A stretch of DNA of 64,000 nt from Opacimonas immobilis (GTDB lineage: Bacteria; Pseudomonadota; Gammaproteobacteria; Enterobacterales; Alteromonadaceae): assembly GCF_048282545.1 (NCBI RefSeq), contig NZ_CP182485.1, positions 2,418,001 through 2,482,000 on the forward strand, read 5' to 3'. Of the stretch, positions 17,603 to 26,470 are shown one piece after another. How positions within the stretch are numbered: position 1 is the stretch's first letter; every line of letters begins with the position of its first letter. Under the pieces are notes generated by a model. The model was not told the DNA's origin, made no database searches, and saw nothing but the letters and a program-made list of their open reading frames with translations. A program made the translations under genes and the position numbers.

Positions 17603-18187
17603 ATGGATAAACAAGATGACTTTAACTTGTTTTTGGCCGAGGTTGGTGATGTTAAACCTCTAAAGCAAGATGATCTCGTTCAAACAAAATCGGATGCTAC
17701 TGACACGCTCGCCAAATCACTTAAACGTGAGGCCCTTCTCAAAGAGACACAAGCCGACAAATACCATCTCTCACTGGAGTGCCATCATTGGCTTGACCCA
17801 TATGATCCTGTTAGTTACCGGCAAGATGGGATCCAAGATGGTGTATTCAAAAACTTAAGAATGGGTAAATACGCTATTGAGAACAAATTAAATCTGACTC
17901 AGTTACGCGTTGAAGAAGCACGAACATATCTCGTTGAACACATTGAAAAGTCTTTTAAACGTGGGATGAGAGTGATTTTACTGCAGCATGGGATGGGGCT
18001 TAAAAGCACACCAAAACCTGGTAAACTAAAAAGTTTCATAAATATGTGGTTACCATGTATGCCACAAGTGATCGCTTTTCATTCTGCACACCAAAGTCAT
18101 GGTGGATTATCAGCTTGTTATGTTTTGCTCAAAAAGAACCCGGAACAAAAACTCATTAACCGTGAAAGGCATCAAAAAAGATATTAA
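17603..18187 (+). CDS. smrA: DNA endonuclease SmrA (Smr domain)
   Basis: Smr-domain (MutS2-related) nicking endonuclease. The 194-residue protein has the SmrA-specific N-terminus (FNLFLAEVGDVKPLKQDD), a middle segment YRQDGIQDGVFKNLRMGKY, and the Smr domain from about residue 100 with HGMGLKS (the HGxG motif) and HQSHGGLSACYVLLKK. The expected variant LxxLRVEEAR motif replaces LDLHG, as in SmrA rather than SmrB. Monocistronic by context. Confidence 0.88.
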   Translation: MDKQDDFNLFLAEVGDVKPLKQDDLVQTKSDATDTLAKSLKREALLKETQADKYHLSLECHHWLDPYDPVSYRQDGIQDGVFKNLRMGKYAIENKLNLTQLRVEEARTYLVEHIEKSFKRGMRVILLQHGMGLKSTPKPGKLKSFINMWLPCMPQVIAFHSAHQSHGGLSACYVLLKKNPEQKLINRERHQKRY

Positions 18188-18194
18188 TTGGTTG

Positions 18195-18293
18195 CTAAAC
18201 GGCACCACTCGCATTGACTATTGCCGCGACAGACATAATTAATACGACAACAAATAACCCTGTAAAGCTGATTTTTCTTTTTCGATTTAACAT
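18195..18293 (-). CDS. Possible 32-residue single-pass membrane protein
   Basis: A short minus-strand ORF between smrA and purL encodes MLNRKRKISFTGLFVVVLIM followed by SVAAIVNASGAV: a positively charged N-terminus, one hydrophobic helix (about 11-27) and a small polar tail. This is the layout of a small inner-membrane protein. The ribosome-binding site is weak (GAGTG eight bases upstream). I do not recognise a family; it could be chance. Confidence 0.35.
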   Translation of the reverse strand: MLNRKRKISFTGLFVVVLIMSVAAIVNASGAV

Positions 18294-18351
18294 ACTACAC
18301 ACTCGTTTATGGTTCTTTTTATGAGAGTACGACCAAACTTAATTATTTAAG

Positions 18352-18385
18352 TTCCACAATTGTAAAATAAATCACAATTGTGGAA
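18352..18385. repeat. Perfect 12-bp inverted repeat downstream of purL
   Basis: TTCCACAATTGT (18352-18363) pairs exactly with ACAATTGTGGAA (18374-18385) around a 10-base A/T loop. A second AT-rich palindrome (AACTTAA/TTAAGTT) adjoins it. Position fits a purL terminator, but no T tract follows the stem on the minus strand. Confidence 0.6.
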
Positions 18386-18404
18386 AAAACTTACCTAATC
18401 TAGT

Positions 18405-21400
18405 CTAACCAACAAAGCGTCGTGCGTTTCTGAACATACGCATCCATGGGCCATCTTCATTCCAGCTAGCATCTCTCCATGAGTTGGTAACTGCTCTGAA
18501 TACTCGCTCTGGATGTGGCATCATGATAGTCACACGACCATCAACCGAGGTTAAGCCAGTGATGCCATTGACTGAGCCATTTGGATTAGCAGGATACGTT
18601 TGCGTAACCTGACCGTGATTGTCTACAAAACGCAAAGCAACTTGTTGTTGTGACTCAACAGCTTGCAAGGCTTCTCTAGAGGCGAATTCAGCATGACCTT
18701 CACCATGTGATACGGCAATTGGCATACGTGAACCAGCCATGCCAGCAAGCAAAATAGATGCACTTTCTTGCACTTCGACCATCGCGACACGAGCTTCAAA
18801 ACGCGCAGATAGGTTTTGCACAAAATGAGGCCAATGTTCCGTACCCGGAATAATACTATGCAGGTTAGAAAGCATCTGACATCCGTTACATACCCCTAAG
18901 GTAAAGGTATTTTCTCGCGCAAAAAATTGACTAAATTGCGCCTTTGCCACTTCATTGTACAATGCTGATTTAGCCCAGCCTTCACCAGCACCCAATACAT
19001 CGCCATATGAGAAACCACCACAAACAGCCATGCCAGCAAAACCGTCTAGCGTTTTGCGTCCAGATAAAATATCTGACATATGAACATCAATTGCAGTGAA
19101 ACCTGCACGGTCAAATGCCGCAGCCATTTCATGATGGGAATTGACACCTTGTTCACGTAAAATGGCGACTTTAGGACGAGCCCCTGTAGCAATAAATGGC
19201 GCACTGATATCTTCGTCAATATCATAAGTTAAGACGGCGTTTAGACCAGGATCATCTTGCTGTTGTTTACTGTTATGCTCTTCATCTGCACATACTGGAT
19301 TATCGCGTAAACGCTGCATTTGGTGGGTTGTTTCAGCCCATATCATACGGAGGCGCATTCGCGAATCGACAAATACTGCATTGTTTTCTAAAGTAATATT
19401 GATCTCGTCGCCAGATATTGCTTGTCCGATTTCGGTCAATGCGTCGCTCAATGCATATTGTTCAAATACCTGCTCAACTAATTTTAACTGCCCTTTTCTG
19501 ACCTGAATGACCGCACCTAACTCTTCCGCGAATAAAGCATTTAAGGCATTGCTAGAATCAATTTTAGGCAACTTATCGAGCTGGATATTGATACCACAAT
19601 GACCTGCAAAAGCCATTTCAAGTAAGGTGGTTATCACACCGCCATCGGACACATCGTGATAAGCTTGTAACAAATCTCCAGCATGCAAGGTTTGAATCGC
19701 ATCAAAGAAATGTCTTAGATCCTGGGGATCATCTACATCCGGTACCACATCACCGAGCTCACCATAAACTTGTGCTAAACACGAACCGCCAAGACGATGT
19801 TGACCACGACTTAAATCCACATAAAGCAACACGTTATCGCTATCAGTCGATAGTTCTGGAGTCACTGTTTTGCGTACATCCATGACCGCCCCAAACGCTG
19901 TAATCACCAGTGATAATGGTGCCGTAACCGCCTTATCTTCGCCATCATCTTGCCACTGAGTTTTCATCGACATAGAGTCTTTACCCACTGGGATTGCAAT
20001 TTCTAAGGCCGGGCATAATTCTTCACCCACAGCTTTGACTGCTTCGTACAAGCCGGCATCTTCACCGGGGTGACCCGCTGCGGCCATCCAGTTTGCCGAA
20101 AGTTTGACACGTTTGATATCACCGATATAAGAGGCGCTTAAATTCGTCAGTGCTTCGGCAACCGCAAGTCTCGCTGAGGCACCGTGATTGAGTAACGCTA
20201 CAGGTGTACGTTCACCCATTGCCATTGCCTCGCCAAAATACGTATCAAACGCAGCAGCAGTGACCGCAACATCAGCCACTGGTACTTGCCAAGGTCCCAC
20301 CATCTGGTCACGAACAACTGAGCCAGTTACCGAGCGGTCTCCTATGGTAATTAAGAAGGTCTTTTCAGCAACCGTTGGTAACCTTAGCACGCGTTCTAAG
20401 GCTTCCGTCACCACTAATTTTGACGTGTCAAATGTCACACCTGCGACTTTTTCAGATTTCACATCACGGTGCATTTTGGGCGGTTTGCCTAACAAGACAT
20501 CTAATGGCATGTCGATAGGCTGATTCGCAAATGCCTCATCATTGAGCAACAAATGCTCTTCTAAGGTTGCTTCGCCCACAACTGCAAATGGCGCGCGTTC
20601 ACGCTCACAAATCGCGGCAAAACGAGGTAAATCCTCAGGGGAAACCGATAGCACATAACGCTCTTGAGATTCGTTACACCAGATCTCAAGTGGCGCCATA
20701 CTAGGCTCATCATTGGGTACCGCTCTGAGTTCAAAGCGCCCGCCTCGGCCACCATCACTGACTAATTCAGGCAGAGCATTGGATAGACCACCTGCACCTA
20801 CATCGTGGATAAATTGAATTGGGTTGTCTTTACCTAATTGCCAGCACGCATCAATGACTTCCTGACAACGACGTTCCATTTCAGGATTCTCTCTTTGTAC
20901 CGAAGCAAAATCTAGATCTTCATTGGATTCGCCAGACGCCATAGAGGATGCAGCGCCCCCTCCTAGACCAATATTCATGGCTGGACCACCTAATACAATG
21001 AGTTGCGCACCTACCGTGATTTCGCCTTTTTGCGTGTGTTCTTTGCGAATATTACCTAAACCACCAGCTAACATAATGGGCTTGTGATAGCCACGCACCT
21101 CAGTACCGTTAAAACTTGTGACAAGTTGCTCATAGGTTCTAAAATAACCAAGCAGATTTGGACGCCCAAACTCGTTGTTAAATGCTGCACCACCAAGCGG
21201 CCCCTCTAGCATAATGTCTAATGCTGAGACAATTCTCGAAGGTTTGCCATACGCAATCTCCCAAGGTTGCTCAAAACCAGGTATGCGCAAATTCGATACC
21301 GAAAAGCCAACCAAGCCGGCCTTGGGTTTCGAGCCTACCCCAGTCGCGCCTTCGTCTCGGATTTCACCGCCTGAGCCAGTCGCTGCACCCGCATATGGGG

Positions 21401-22307
21401 CAATTGCCGTAGGATGGTTATGCGTTTCGACTTTCATCAAAATATCAATCGCTTCACTGTGATATTCATATTGATGATTGATGGGGGATGGGAAAAAACG
21501 TCCAGCAAAGTTGCCTTCCATTACCGCAGCGTTATCTTTGTAAGCTGAATGTACGAAATCAGGGGTAACTTCGAACGTGTTCTTGATCATTTTGAACAGT
21601 GATTTGGGTTGCTCAACACCGTCAATGGTCCAATCGGCGTTAAATATCTTATGACGACAATGTTCAGAGTTCGCTTGAGCGAACATATAGAGTTCGATAT
21701 CGTTTGGATTGCGGCCTAGTCGAGTAAAATTATCCACCAAATAATCGATTTCGTCTTCAGCTAAGGCTAAACCGAAGTGCTTATTTGCCTCAGCTAAAGC
21801 ATCTCGCCCTCCATTGAGAATATCAACTGAGGTAAATGTGTCAGGCTGTCTTGAAACAAACAGTTGGTGTGCATCAGATGGTTCAGCTAAAACGGTTTGA
21901 GTCATACGGTCGTAGCAAAGTTGAATAATCTTTTCTTGCTGTTGCTCAGATAAAGGAGTGCTAGTGGAAAAATAGAACTGATTCCCACGTTCTATTCGGC
22001 GAATTTGAGACAGTCCACAATTATGCGCGATGTCAGTCGCTTTCGATGCCCAAGGAGAGATCGTTCCAAGGCGAGGTACTACCACAAAACTGTGCGCAAG
22101 CGTGCTTATGGACTGACGTTTCGGACCATACGTTAGGAGTTTGTGTAACACCGCATGTTGCGTATCAGAAATCTCTTGCGATAAATCGACAAAATGGACA
22201 AACTGCGCTTGTATATCAAGCAAAGGTATGCCTTGCGAGTGACATTGAGCCAGAAGTTTTTGACGAGCAAAATCAGTTAGAGAAGGGCTGCCAGGAAGGA
22301 TAAGCAT
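18405..22307 (-). CDS. purL: Phosphoribosylformylglycinamidine synthase PurL
   Basis: Fourth step of de novo purine synthesis: ATP- and glutamine-dependent conversion of FGAR to FGAM. At 1300 residues it is the large single-chain gammaproteobacterial form. It has an N-terminal PurS-like region, two AIRS-type synthetase halves (MKVETHNHPTAIAPYAGAAT near 290; PVGKDSMSMKT near 780) and a C-terminal glutamine amidotransferase domain with nucleophile Cys in LGVCNGCQML and the His/Glu pair in PHPERVFR. It is divergent from mltF, as in E. coli. Confidence 0.98.
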   Translation of the reverse strand: MLILPGSPSLTDFARQKLLAQCHSQGIPLLDIQAQFVHFVDLSQEISDTQHAVLHKLLTYGPKRQSISTLAHSFVVVPRLGTISPWASKATDIAHNCGLSQIRRIERGNQFYFSTSTPLSEQQQEKIIQLCYDRMTQTVLAEPSDAHQLFVSRQPDTFTSVDILNGGRDALAEANKHFGLALAEDEIDYLVDNFTRLGRNPNDIELYMFAQANSEHCRHKIFNADWTIDGVEQPKSLFKMIKNTFEVTPDFVHSAYKDNAAVMEGNFAGRFFPSPINHQYEYHSEAIDILMKVETHNHPTAIAPYAGAATGSGGEIRDEGATGVGSKPKAGLVGFSVSNLRIPGFEQPWEIAYGKPSRIVSALDIMLEGPLGGAAFNNEFGRPNLLGYFRTYEQLVTSFNGTEVRGYHKPIMLAGGLGNIRKEHTQKGEITVGAQLIVLGGPAMNIGLGGGAASSMASGESNEDLDFASVQRENPEMERRCQEVIDACWQLGKDNPIQFIHDVGAGGLSNALPELVSDGGRGGRFELRAVPNDEPSMAPLEIWCNESQERYVLSVSPEDLPRFAAICERERAPFAVVGEATLEEHLLLNDEAFANQPIDMPLDVLLGKPPKMHRDVKSEKVAGVTFDTSKLVVTEALERVLRLPTVAEKTFLITIGDRSVTGSVVRDQMVGPWQVPVADVAVTAAAFDTYFGEAMAMGERTPVALLNHGASARLAVAEALTNLSASYIGDIKRVKLSANWMAAAGHPGEDAGLYEAVKAVGEELCPALEIAIPVGKDSMSMKTQWQDDGEDKAVTAPLSLVITAFGAVMDVRKTVTPELSTDSDNVLLYVDLSRGQHRLGGSCLAQVYGELGDVVPDVDDPQDLRHFFDAIQTLHAGDLLQAYHDVSDGGVITTLLEMAFAGHCGINIQLDKLPKIDSSNALNALFAEELGAVIQVRKGQLKLVEQVFEQYALSDALTEIGQAISGDEINITLENNAVFVDSRMRLRMIWAETTHQMQRLRDNPVCADEEHNSKQQQDDPGLNAVLTYDIDEDISAPFIATGARPKVAILREQGVNSHHEMAAAFDRAGFTAIDVHMSDILSGRKTLDGFAGMAVCGGFSYGDVLGAGEGWAKSALYNEVAKAQFSQFFARENTFTLGVCNGCQMLSNLHSIIPGTEHWPHFVQNLSARFEARVAMVEVQESASILLAGMAGSRMPIAVSHGEGHAEFASREALQAVESQQQVALRFVDNHGQVTQTYPANPNGSVNGITGLTSVDGRVTIMMPHPERVFRAVTNSWRDASWNEDGPWMRMFRNARRFVG

Positions 22308-22348
22308 AAGAGTATTTCCGATGGATTAAGCGTTGATTGCAAGCATCT

Positions 22349-22354
22349 ATTATA
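22349..22354 (-). promoter_or_regulatory. Probable -10 element for purL
   Basis: TATAAT on the minus strand, 42 bases before the purL ATG. The -35 region is poor (TTAGAA at 17 bases) and no clear PurR palindrome is seen. Confidence 0.35.
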
Positions 22355-22462
22355 AAGCAAATTGAAGTGAATTCTAAATTGTTTGTGAATGTTGTTATTT
22401 ATGCTTAATTTTTATGCAAAAAAACAATTCGGCAACTTTTTGTCATCTGTTATCATAACGAT

Positions 22463-23788
22463 ATGAAACGATATCTAACATTTATATTTTTGTGGTTTTG
22501 TTTGCTAAGCACGCACAGTTTCGCAAGCAATTTATACACGATCTTACAGAGCAACACTTTGCGCGTAGGGACTATGTACGGCACAGAAGGGTTCTTTCTC
22601 CTTAATGAATCTCCCGCTGGCTTTGATTATGAGCTAACCAGCGCCTTTGCAGATTTTTTGGGTGTGCAACTTGATGTACGTCCATTTGCCGATCCCAAGC
22701 GAATGCTCAACAGTCTTAAGCGAGGAGAGATAGATCTTATTGCGTCCCCTTTTCAATTTGCCTCAGAACATTTAACTCATGTTGAATTTGGTCCAGCCTA
22801 TCAATACTTTGACCAAGTCATTGTAACAAGCAACAACAACCCCAAGCGCAACGCGCTTGTCGAGCGTTACAGTATGCACGCAGACGCTTTAAAAAATAAA
22901 GCGCTTGAGCAAGGCATACAATGGCAGGCAACCTTAGAATATGACAGCGAAGAACTATTACAAATGGTCTTAGCTGAAGAGATCGGTTATACGGTCACAA
23001 CATCTAGCATTTTGAATCGCGCTCGGTTACTCAATCCCGAACTGCTCCCCTACGAAGTCATTAATCGGAACTTACCGAGACGCTGGTTGTTTTCGAAGAG
23101 CCATAATGACGCATTACTTGGCGTCATGCTGGAATTTTTTGGTCAGTATCGAGTAAGTGGTGCATTAAAAGCGCTGAATGAAGCGTATTTTGGCCATGTA
23201 AAGAAGATTAACTTTGTCGATACCAAAGCATTCATCGATGCAGTCAATGACACCTTACCTAATTATAAAGAATGGTTCAAAAAGTATGCTGATGATTTGG
23301 ATTGGCGTTTATTAGCCGCTGTGTCATATCAAGAAAGTCACTGGGATCCCAACGCAGTTTCGGTGACTGGAGTCCGTGGTTTGATGATGCTAACGCGCCC
23401 AACTGCCCGCGAAATGGGAGTCACATCAAGAATCAATCCAGAGCAAAGCATCATGGGCGGCAGCAAATATCTCGCTAAGATGAAACAACGTTTGCCAGCG
23501 AGAATCAAAGAGCCAGACCGCACATTCATGGCATTAGCTGCTTATAATATTGGCCTAGGACATTTAGAAGACGCAAGAGTGTTAACCCAGAGAGCTGGAT
23601 TAAATCCGGATTTATGGGTAGATGTGAAACAATATTTGCCATTGTTGCGTAAAAAACAATACTATACCAAAACCAAGTTCGGGTATGCGCATGGTGACGT
23701 TGCGGTGCAATACGTCGAAAACATTCGTCGTTATCACGAAAGTTTACGTTTTATTGATGAAAACATTCATCAAGCTGCAACACAATAG
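22463..23788 (+). CDS. mltF: Membrane-bound lytic murein transglycosylase F
   Basis: Periplasmic/outer-membrane enzyme cleaving peptidoglycan between MurNAc and GlcNAc to give anhydro ends. The 441-residue protein has a signal peptide (MKRYLTFIFLWFCLLSTHSF), an SBP_bac_3-like regulatory domain (about 30-265), and an SLT catalytic domain with the catalytic Glu in AAVSYQESHWDPNA, plus GLMMLTRPTAREMG and ALAAYNIGLGHLEDAR. It is adjacent to and divergent from purL, as is usual. Confidence 0.95.
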   Translation: MKRYLTFIFLWFCLLSTHSFASNLYTILQSNTLRVGTMYGTEGFFLLNESPAGFDYELTSAFADFLGVQLDVRPFADPKRMLNSLKRGEIDLIASPFQFASEHLTHVEFGPAYQYFDQVIVTSNNNPKRNALVERYSMHADALKNKALEQGIQWQATLEYDSEELLQMVLAEEIGYTVTTSSILNRARLLNPELLPYEVINRNLPRRWLFSKSHNDALLGVMLEFFGQYRVSGALKALNEAYFGHVKKINFVDTKAFIDAVNDTLPNYKEWFKKYADDLDWRLLAAVSYQESHWDPNAVSVTGVRGLMMLTRPTAREMGVTSRINPEQSIMGGSKYLAKMKQRLPARIKEPDRTFMALAAYNIGLGHLEDARVLTQRAGLNPDLWVDVKQYLPLLRKKQYYTKTKFGYAHGDVAVQYVENIRRYHESLRFIDENIHQAATQ

Positions 23789-23840
23789 TCATCGCACTGT
23801 CATGTAAAAATGGACAATAACAAAAAAAAGGAAATAAGCC

Positions 23841-23993
23841 ATGAAACGAAACCGATTATTTAAAAAGCCCTCAAGAAACTTTGTCACATCTCGCACTCGT
23901 TTACTCAAAAAGCGGATTCATCAGAAGTCAATGCATCGCCGCAAACAGTTTGCCTTACTCAATTTAGATGGCATCGAAGAGGCGTCAGCTTAA
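23841..23993 (+). CDS. Small basic protein of 50 residues, function unknown
   Basis: Starts with ATG eight bases after AGGA, a good ribosome-binding site. The product (MKRNRLFKKPSRNFVTSRTR, then LLKKRIHQKSMHRRKQFALL and NLDGIEEASA) is strongly basic except for an acidic last ten residues, suggesting nucleic-acid or ribosome contact. No cysteine or hydrophobic helix. Its stop codon overlaps the convergent tadA 3' end by nine bases. No family recognised. Confidence 0.55.
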   Translation: MKRNRLFKKPSRNFVTSRTRLLKKRIHQKSMHRRKQFALLNLDGIEEASA

Positions 23994-24491
23994 TTCATTT
24001 TGAGTCGCTTTGGCTGCGAGTTTTTCTGCTTTATTTTGTTCTCTTCGCTTACGAAAAAAATTTGAAATCTTTTGACTTGCTGGTGCTTGCCTAACACCTA
24101 TTGTTAATTCACATTTGTGATTTAAATCTGGATGTTGCAAGAGGTTAAGAATACTTCCGGCACAACCTGTTTTGGGATCAGTGGCCGCTACCACAACTCG
24201 CTTAATGCGCGCATGTACGATTGCTCCAGAACACATTGCACATGGTTCAAGTGTCACATATAAAGTGCAATCCACTAAGCGATAGTTACCTAGGTTTTTT
24301 GCAGCATTTTGGATCGCTTGGATCTCGGCATGACCACACGGGTCATTATTAGTGATTGAACGATTCCATCCCTCCCCTACTATATTTCCATCGTGCACAA
24401 TACATGCGCCAACAGGCACCTCACCGATAGCTTCTGCATGATCCGCCAGGCTGAGAGCGTGTTGCATAAATTGTTCGTCTAATTCGTTCAT
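23985..24491 (-). CDS. tadA: tRNA-specific adenosine deaminase TadA
   Basis: Zinc deaminase converting A34 to inosine in the anticodon of tRNA-Arg(ACG). The 168-residue protein has the zinc ligand and proton shuttle in CGHAEIQAIQNAA and the two Cys ligands in LEPCAMCSGAIVHARI. It follows the CPA2 antiporter gene with no gap. Its neighbourhood next to mltF/purL is conserved. Confidence 0.96.
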   Translation of the reverse strand: MNELDEQFMQHALSLADHAEAIGEVPVGACIVHDGNIVGEGWNRSITNNDPCGHAEIQAIQNAAKNLGNYRLVDCTLYVTLEPCAMCSGAIVHARIKRVVVAATDPKTGCAGSILNLLQHPDLNHKCELTIGVRQAPASQKISNFFRKRREQNKAEKLAAKATQNELS

Positions 24492-26462
24492 TTAATTCCC
24501 ATATAATAATTTGCGTTCCGCTCGCTCAATGCGTCTTGGTCGACCGGACAACACGACTATATCGTCAGGCTCAATCAGGTGAGTTATTTCTGGCTGTATC
24601 AGTTCGTTGTCACCACGCCGAATGCTATACACATCCACACTATGACGCTGACAGTCACATTGTTCTATCGTTTTACCAACCGCCCAAGCGTTAGCTCCTA
24701 ACGGCACCGCATGTAAAAACTGTAACTTTTCTTCCTTTTCAAAATTAACGATTGTCGTTTCTCCGGGGAATACGCCATGTAAATGATTATAACGATGCTT
24801 GCGCTCAGCTTGAACCCGTTTGAGGATCCGAGAAATGGGCACCCCGCAATAATGATAAATTTGAGAAACCAACATCAGACTGCCTTCTTGCAGCTCCGGC
24901 ACAACTTGAGACGCGCCAGCCGCGTAAAGCTTATCTAAGTCATAATCTCGCTTGGTGCGCACAATAACAGGAAGCTTGGGGAAATGCTCCCGAATTTTGC
25001 TGATACTTTGTTGCGCTTTATAGGTTTCATCGAAAGTAAGAACGACCGCAGCGGCTTGTTCAATAAAAGCTGCTTTTAATATGCTCAAATCCCCAACATC
25101 CCCGTAGATGATGTCTTCAGAGCCTTGTAAAGCTTCTTGTACTCGAATCGGGTCGATATCTATCGCAATATATTTTATCTTTTCCATGGTTAGCATTTTA
25201 GCTGCTGACTGACCGACTCGACCGAATCCCAATAAGATAACATGATGTTGAAAATCTCTATTTTGCACACTCGTCGGCAAATCTTGGACTGCAGGAAAGT
25301 CCTGAGCAGTGAGCTTTTTCGCCCATGCATAACTGTTGTTGACCATATAAGGAGTCAATGCCATGCTCACCACGCCAACACTCACTATAACGCCTGCAAA
25401 ATCAGCAGAAAATACGTTATAGGTTACCGCAAGTGCAGCCAAAATAAAGCTAAACTCGCCCATTTGCGATAATTTAAACGCTGCTGACCAAGCATCGGTT
25501 GCCGGGGTTTTAAAAATGAGCGTCGACAACCTAAAGAGTAATATTTTTATTGCGAGTAGACCAATAACACCGACGACAATCCAATGTGTATTTGGCCAAA
25601 TCACTGCCCATTCTAAGCGCATCCCAACGGTAATAAAAAACAATCCCATCAGAATATCGCGAAACGGTCGAATATCGGCCTCAATTTGAAATCGATACCG
25701 ACTTTCACTGAGCATCATACCTGCCAAAAAAGCCCCTAATGCCAGTGAGAGCCCCATCCCATAAGTTAGCCCTGCAGCCCCTAATGCAACAATAATGGTC
25801 GTTAAGACAAAGAGTTCATCCGTTCGTGTACTGGCTACTTCACGAAAAATAATTGGTAATACTAAACGCCCAAACCACAATAACCCTGCAATAACCAGAA
25901 CCCCTTTGCCAAGTGACAAAAGAATGCTAGTAAAGATCGACACATCACCATTTGCACCTAGCAAGGGGATAATGATCAAAAAAGGGACTACCGCAAGATC
26001 TTGAAATAACAACACAGCCACCGCTATTTGCGACCTAGGCGTGTTGAGAATTTTCATCTCACTGGTTTGCTTAATGACAATTGCTGTTGACGATAAGCCA
26101 ACAATACCGCCCAACACAATCGATGCTGTAACGGATAACCCGAACCAATGTGCAATAACCGCAACGACTGCAGTCGTGATACTCATTTGTGTTAAACCAA
26201 CGCCAAATACAAGATTGCGCATCGCAATGAGCTTAGGTAACGAAAACTCTAAACCGAGAGAAAATAACAGAAAAACGATGCCTACTTCGGCGAAGATGTG
26301 CATTTGTTCACTGTGCGGAAACAAGTTTAATAACGAAGGTCCCGCAATGAACCCAGCGACTAGATAAGCTAAAATTGGCGGGAGTTGAATGCGTTTGAAA
26401 CCCCACACGCACAGTGCGGCTAACATCATGATGATTAACACAAAAATCAACTCACTTGGCAT
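24492..26462 (-). CDS. CPA2-family monovalent cation:proton antiporter (KefB-like)
   Basis: Inner-membrane cation/H+ antiporter with a cytoplasmic nucleotide-binding regulator. Of 656 residues, about 1-385 form roughly 12 helices of the Na_H_Exchanger fold (FAEVGIVFLLFSLGLEFSLP, LLFQDLAVVPFLIIIPLL). About 405-520 is a TrkA-N/RCK domain (HVILLGFGRVGQSAAKML). About 570-650 is a TrkA-C domain (LQFLHAVPLGANAWAVGKTI). The ion (K+ or Na+) cannot be told, and no KefG-type ancillary gene is adjacent, so no Kef name is given. Confidence 0.88.
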   Translation of the reverse strand: MPSELIFVLIIMMLAALCVWGFKRIQLPPILAYLVAGFIAGPSLLNLFPHSEQMHIFAEVGIVFLLFSLGLEFSLPKLIAMRNLVFGVGLTQMSITTAVVAVIAHWFGLSVTASIVLGGIVGLSSTAIVIKQTSEMKILNTPRSQIAVAVLLFQDLAVVPFLIIIPLLGANGDVSIFTSILLSLGKGVLVIAGLLWFGRLVLPIIFREVASTRTDELFVLTTIIVALGAAGLTYGMGLSLALGAFLAGMMLSESRYRFQIEADIRPFRDILMGLFFITVGMRLEWAVIWPNTHWIVVGVIGLLAIKILLFRLSTLIFKTPATDAWSAAFKLSQMGEFSFILAALAVTYNVFSADFAGVIVSVGVVSMALTPYMVNNSYAWAKKLTAQDFPAVQDLPTSVQNRDFQHHVILLGFGRVGQSAAKMLTMEKIKYIAIDIDPIRVQEALQGSEDIIYGDVGDLSILKAAFIEQAAAVVLTFDETYKAQQSISKIREHFPKLPVIVRTKRDYDLDKLYAAGASQVVPELQEGSLMLVSQIYHYCGVPISRILKRVQAERKHRYNHLHGVFPGETTIVNFEKEEKLQFLHAVPLGANAWAVGKTIEQCDCQRHSVDVYSIRRGDNELIQPEITHLIEPDDIVVLSGRPRRIERAERKLLYGN

Positions 26463-26470
26463 AGGCTTCC

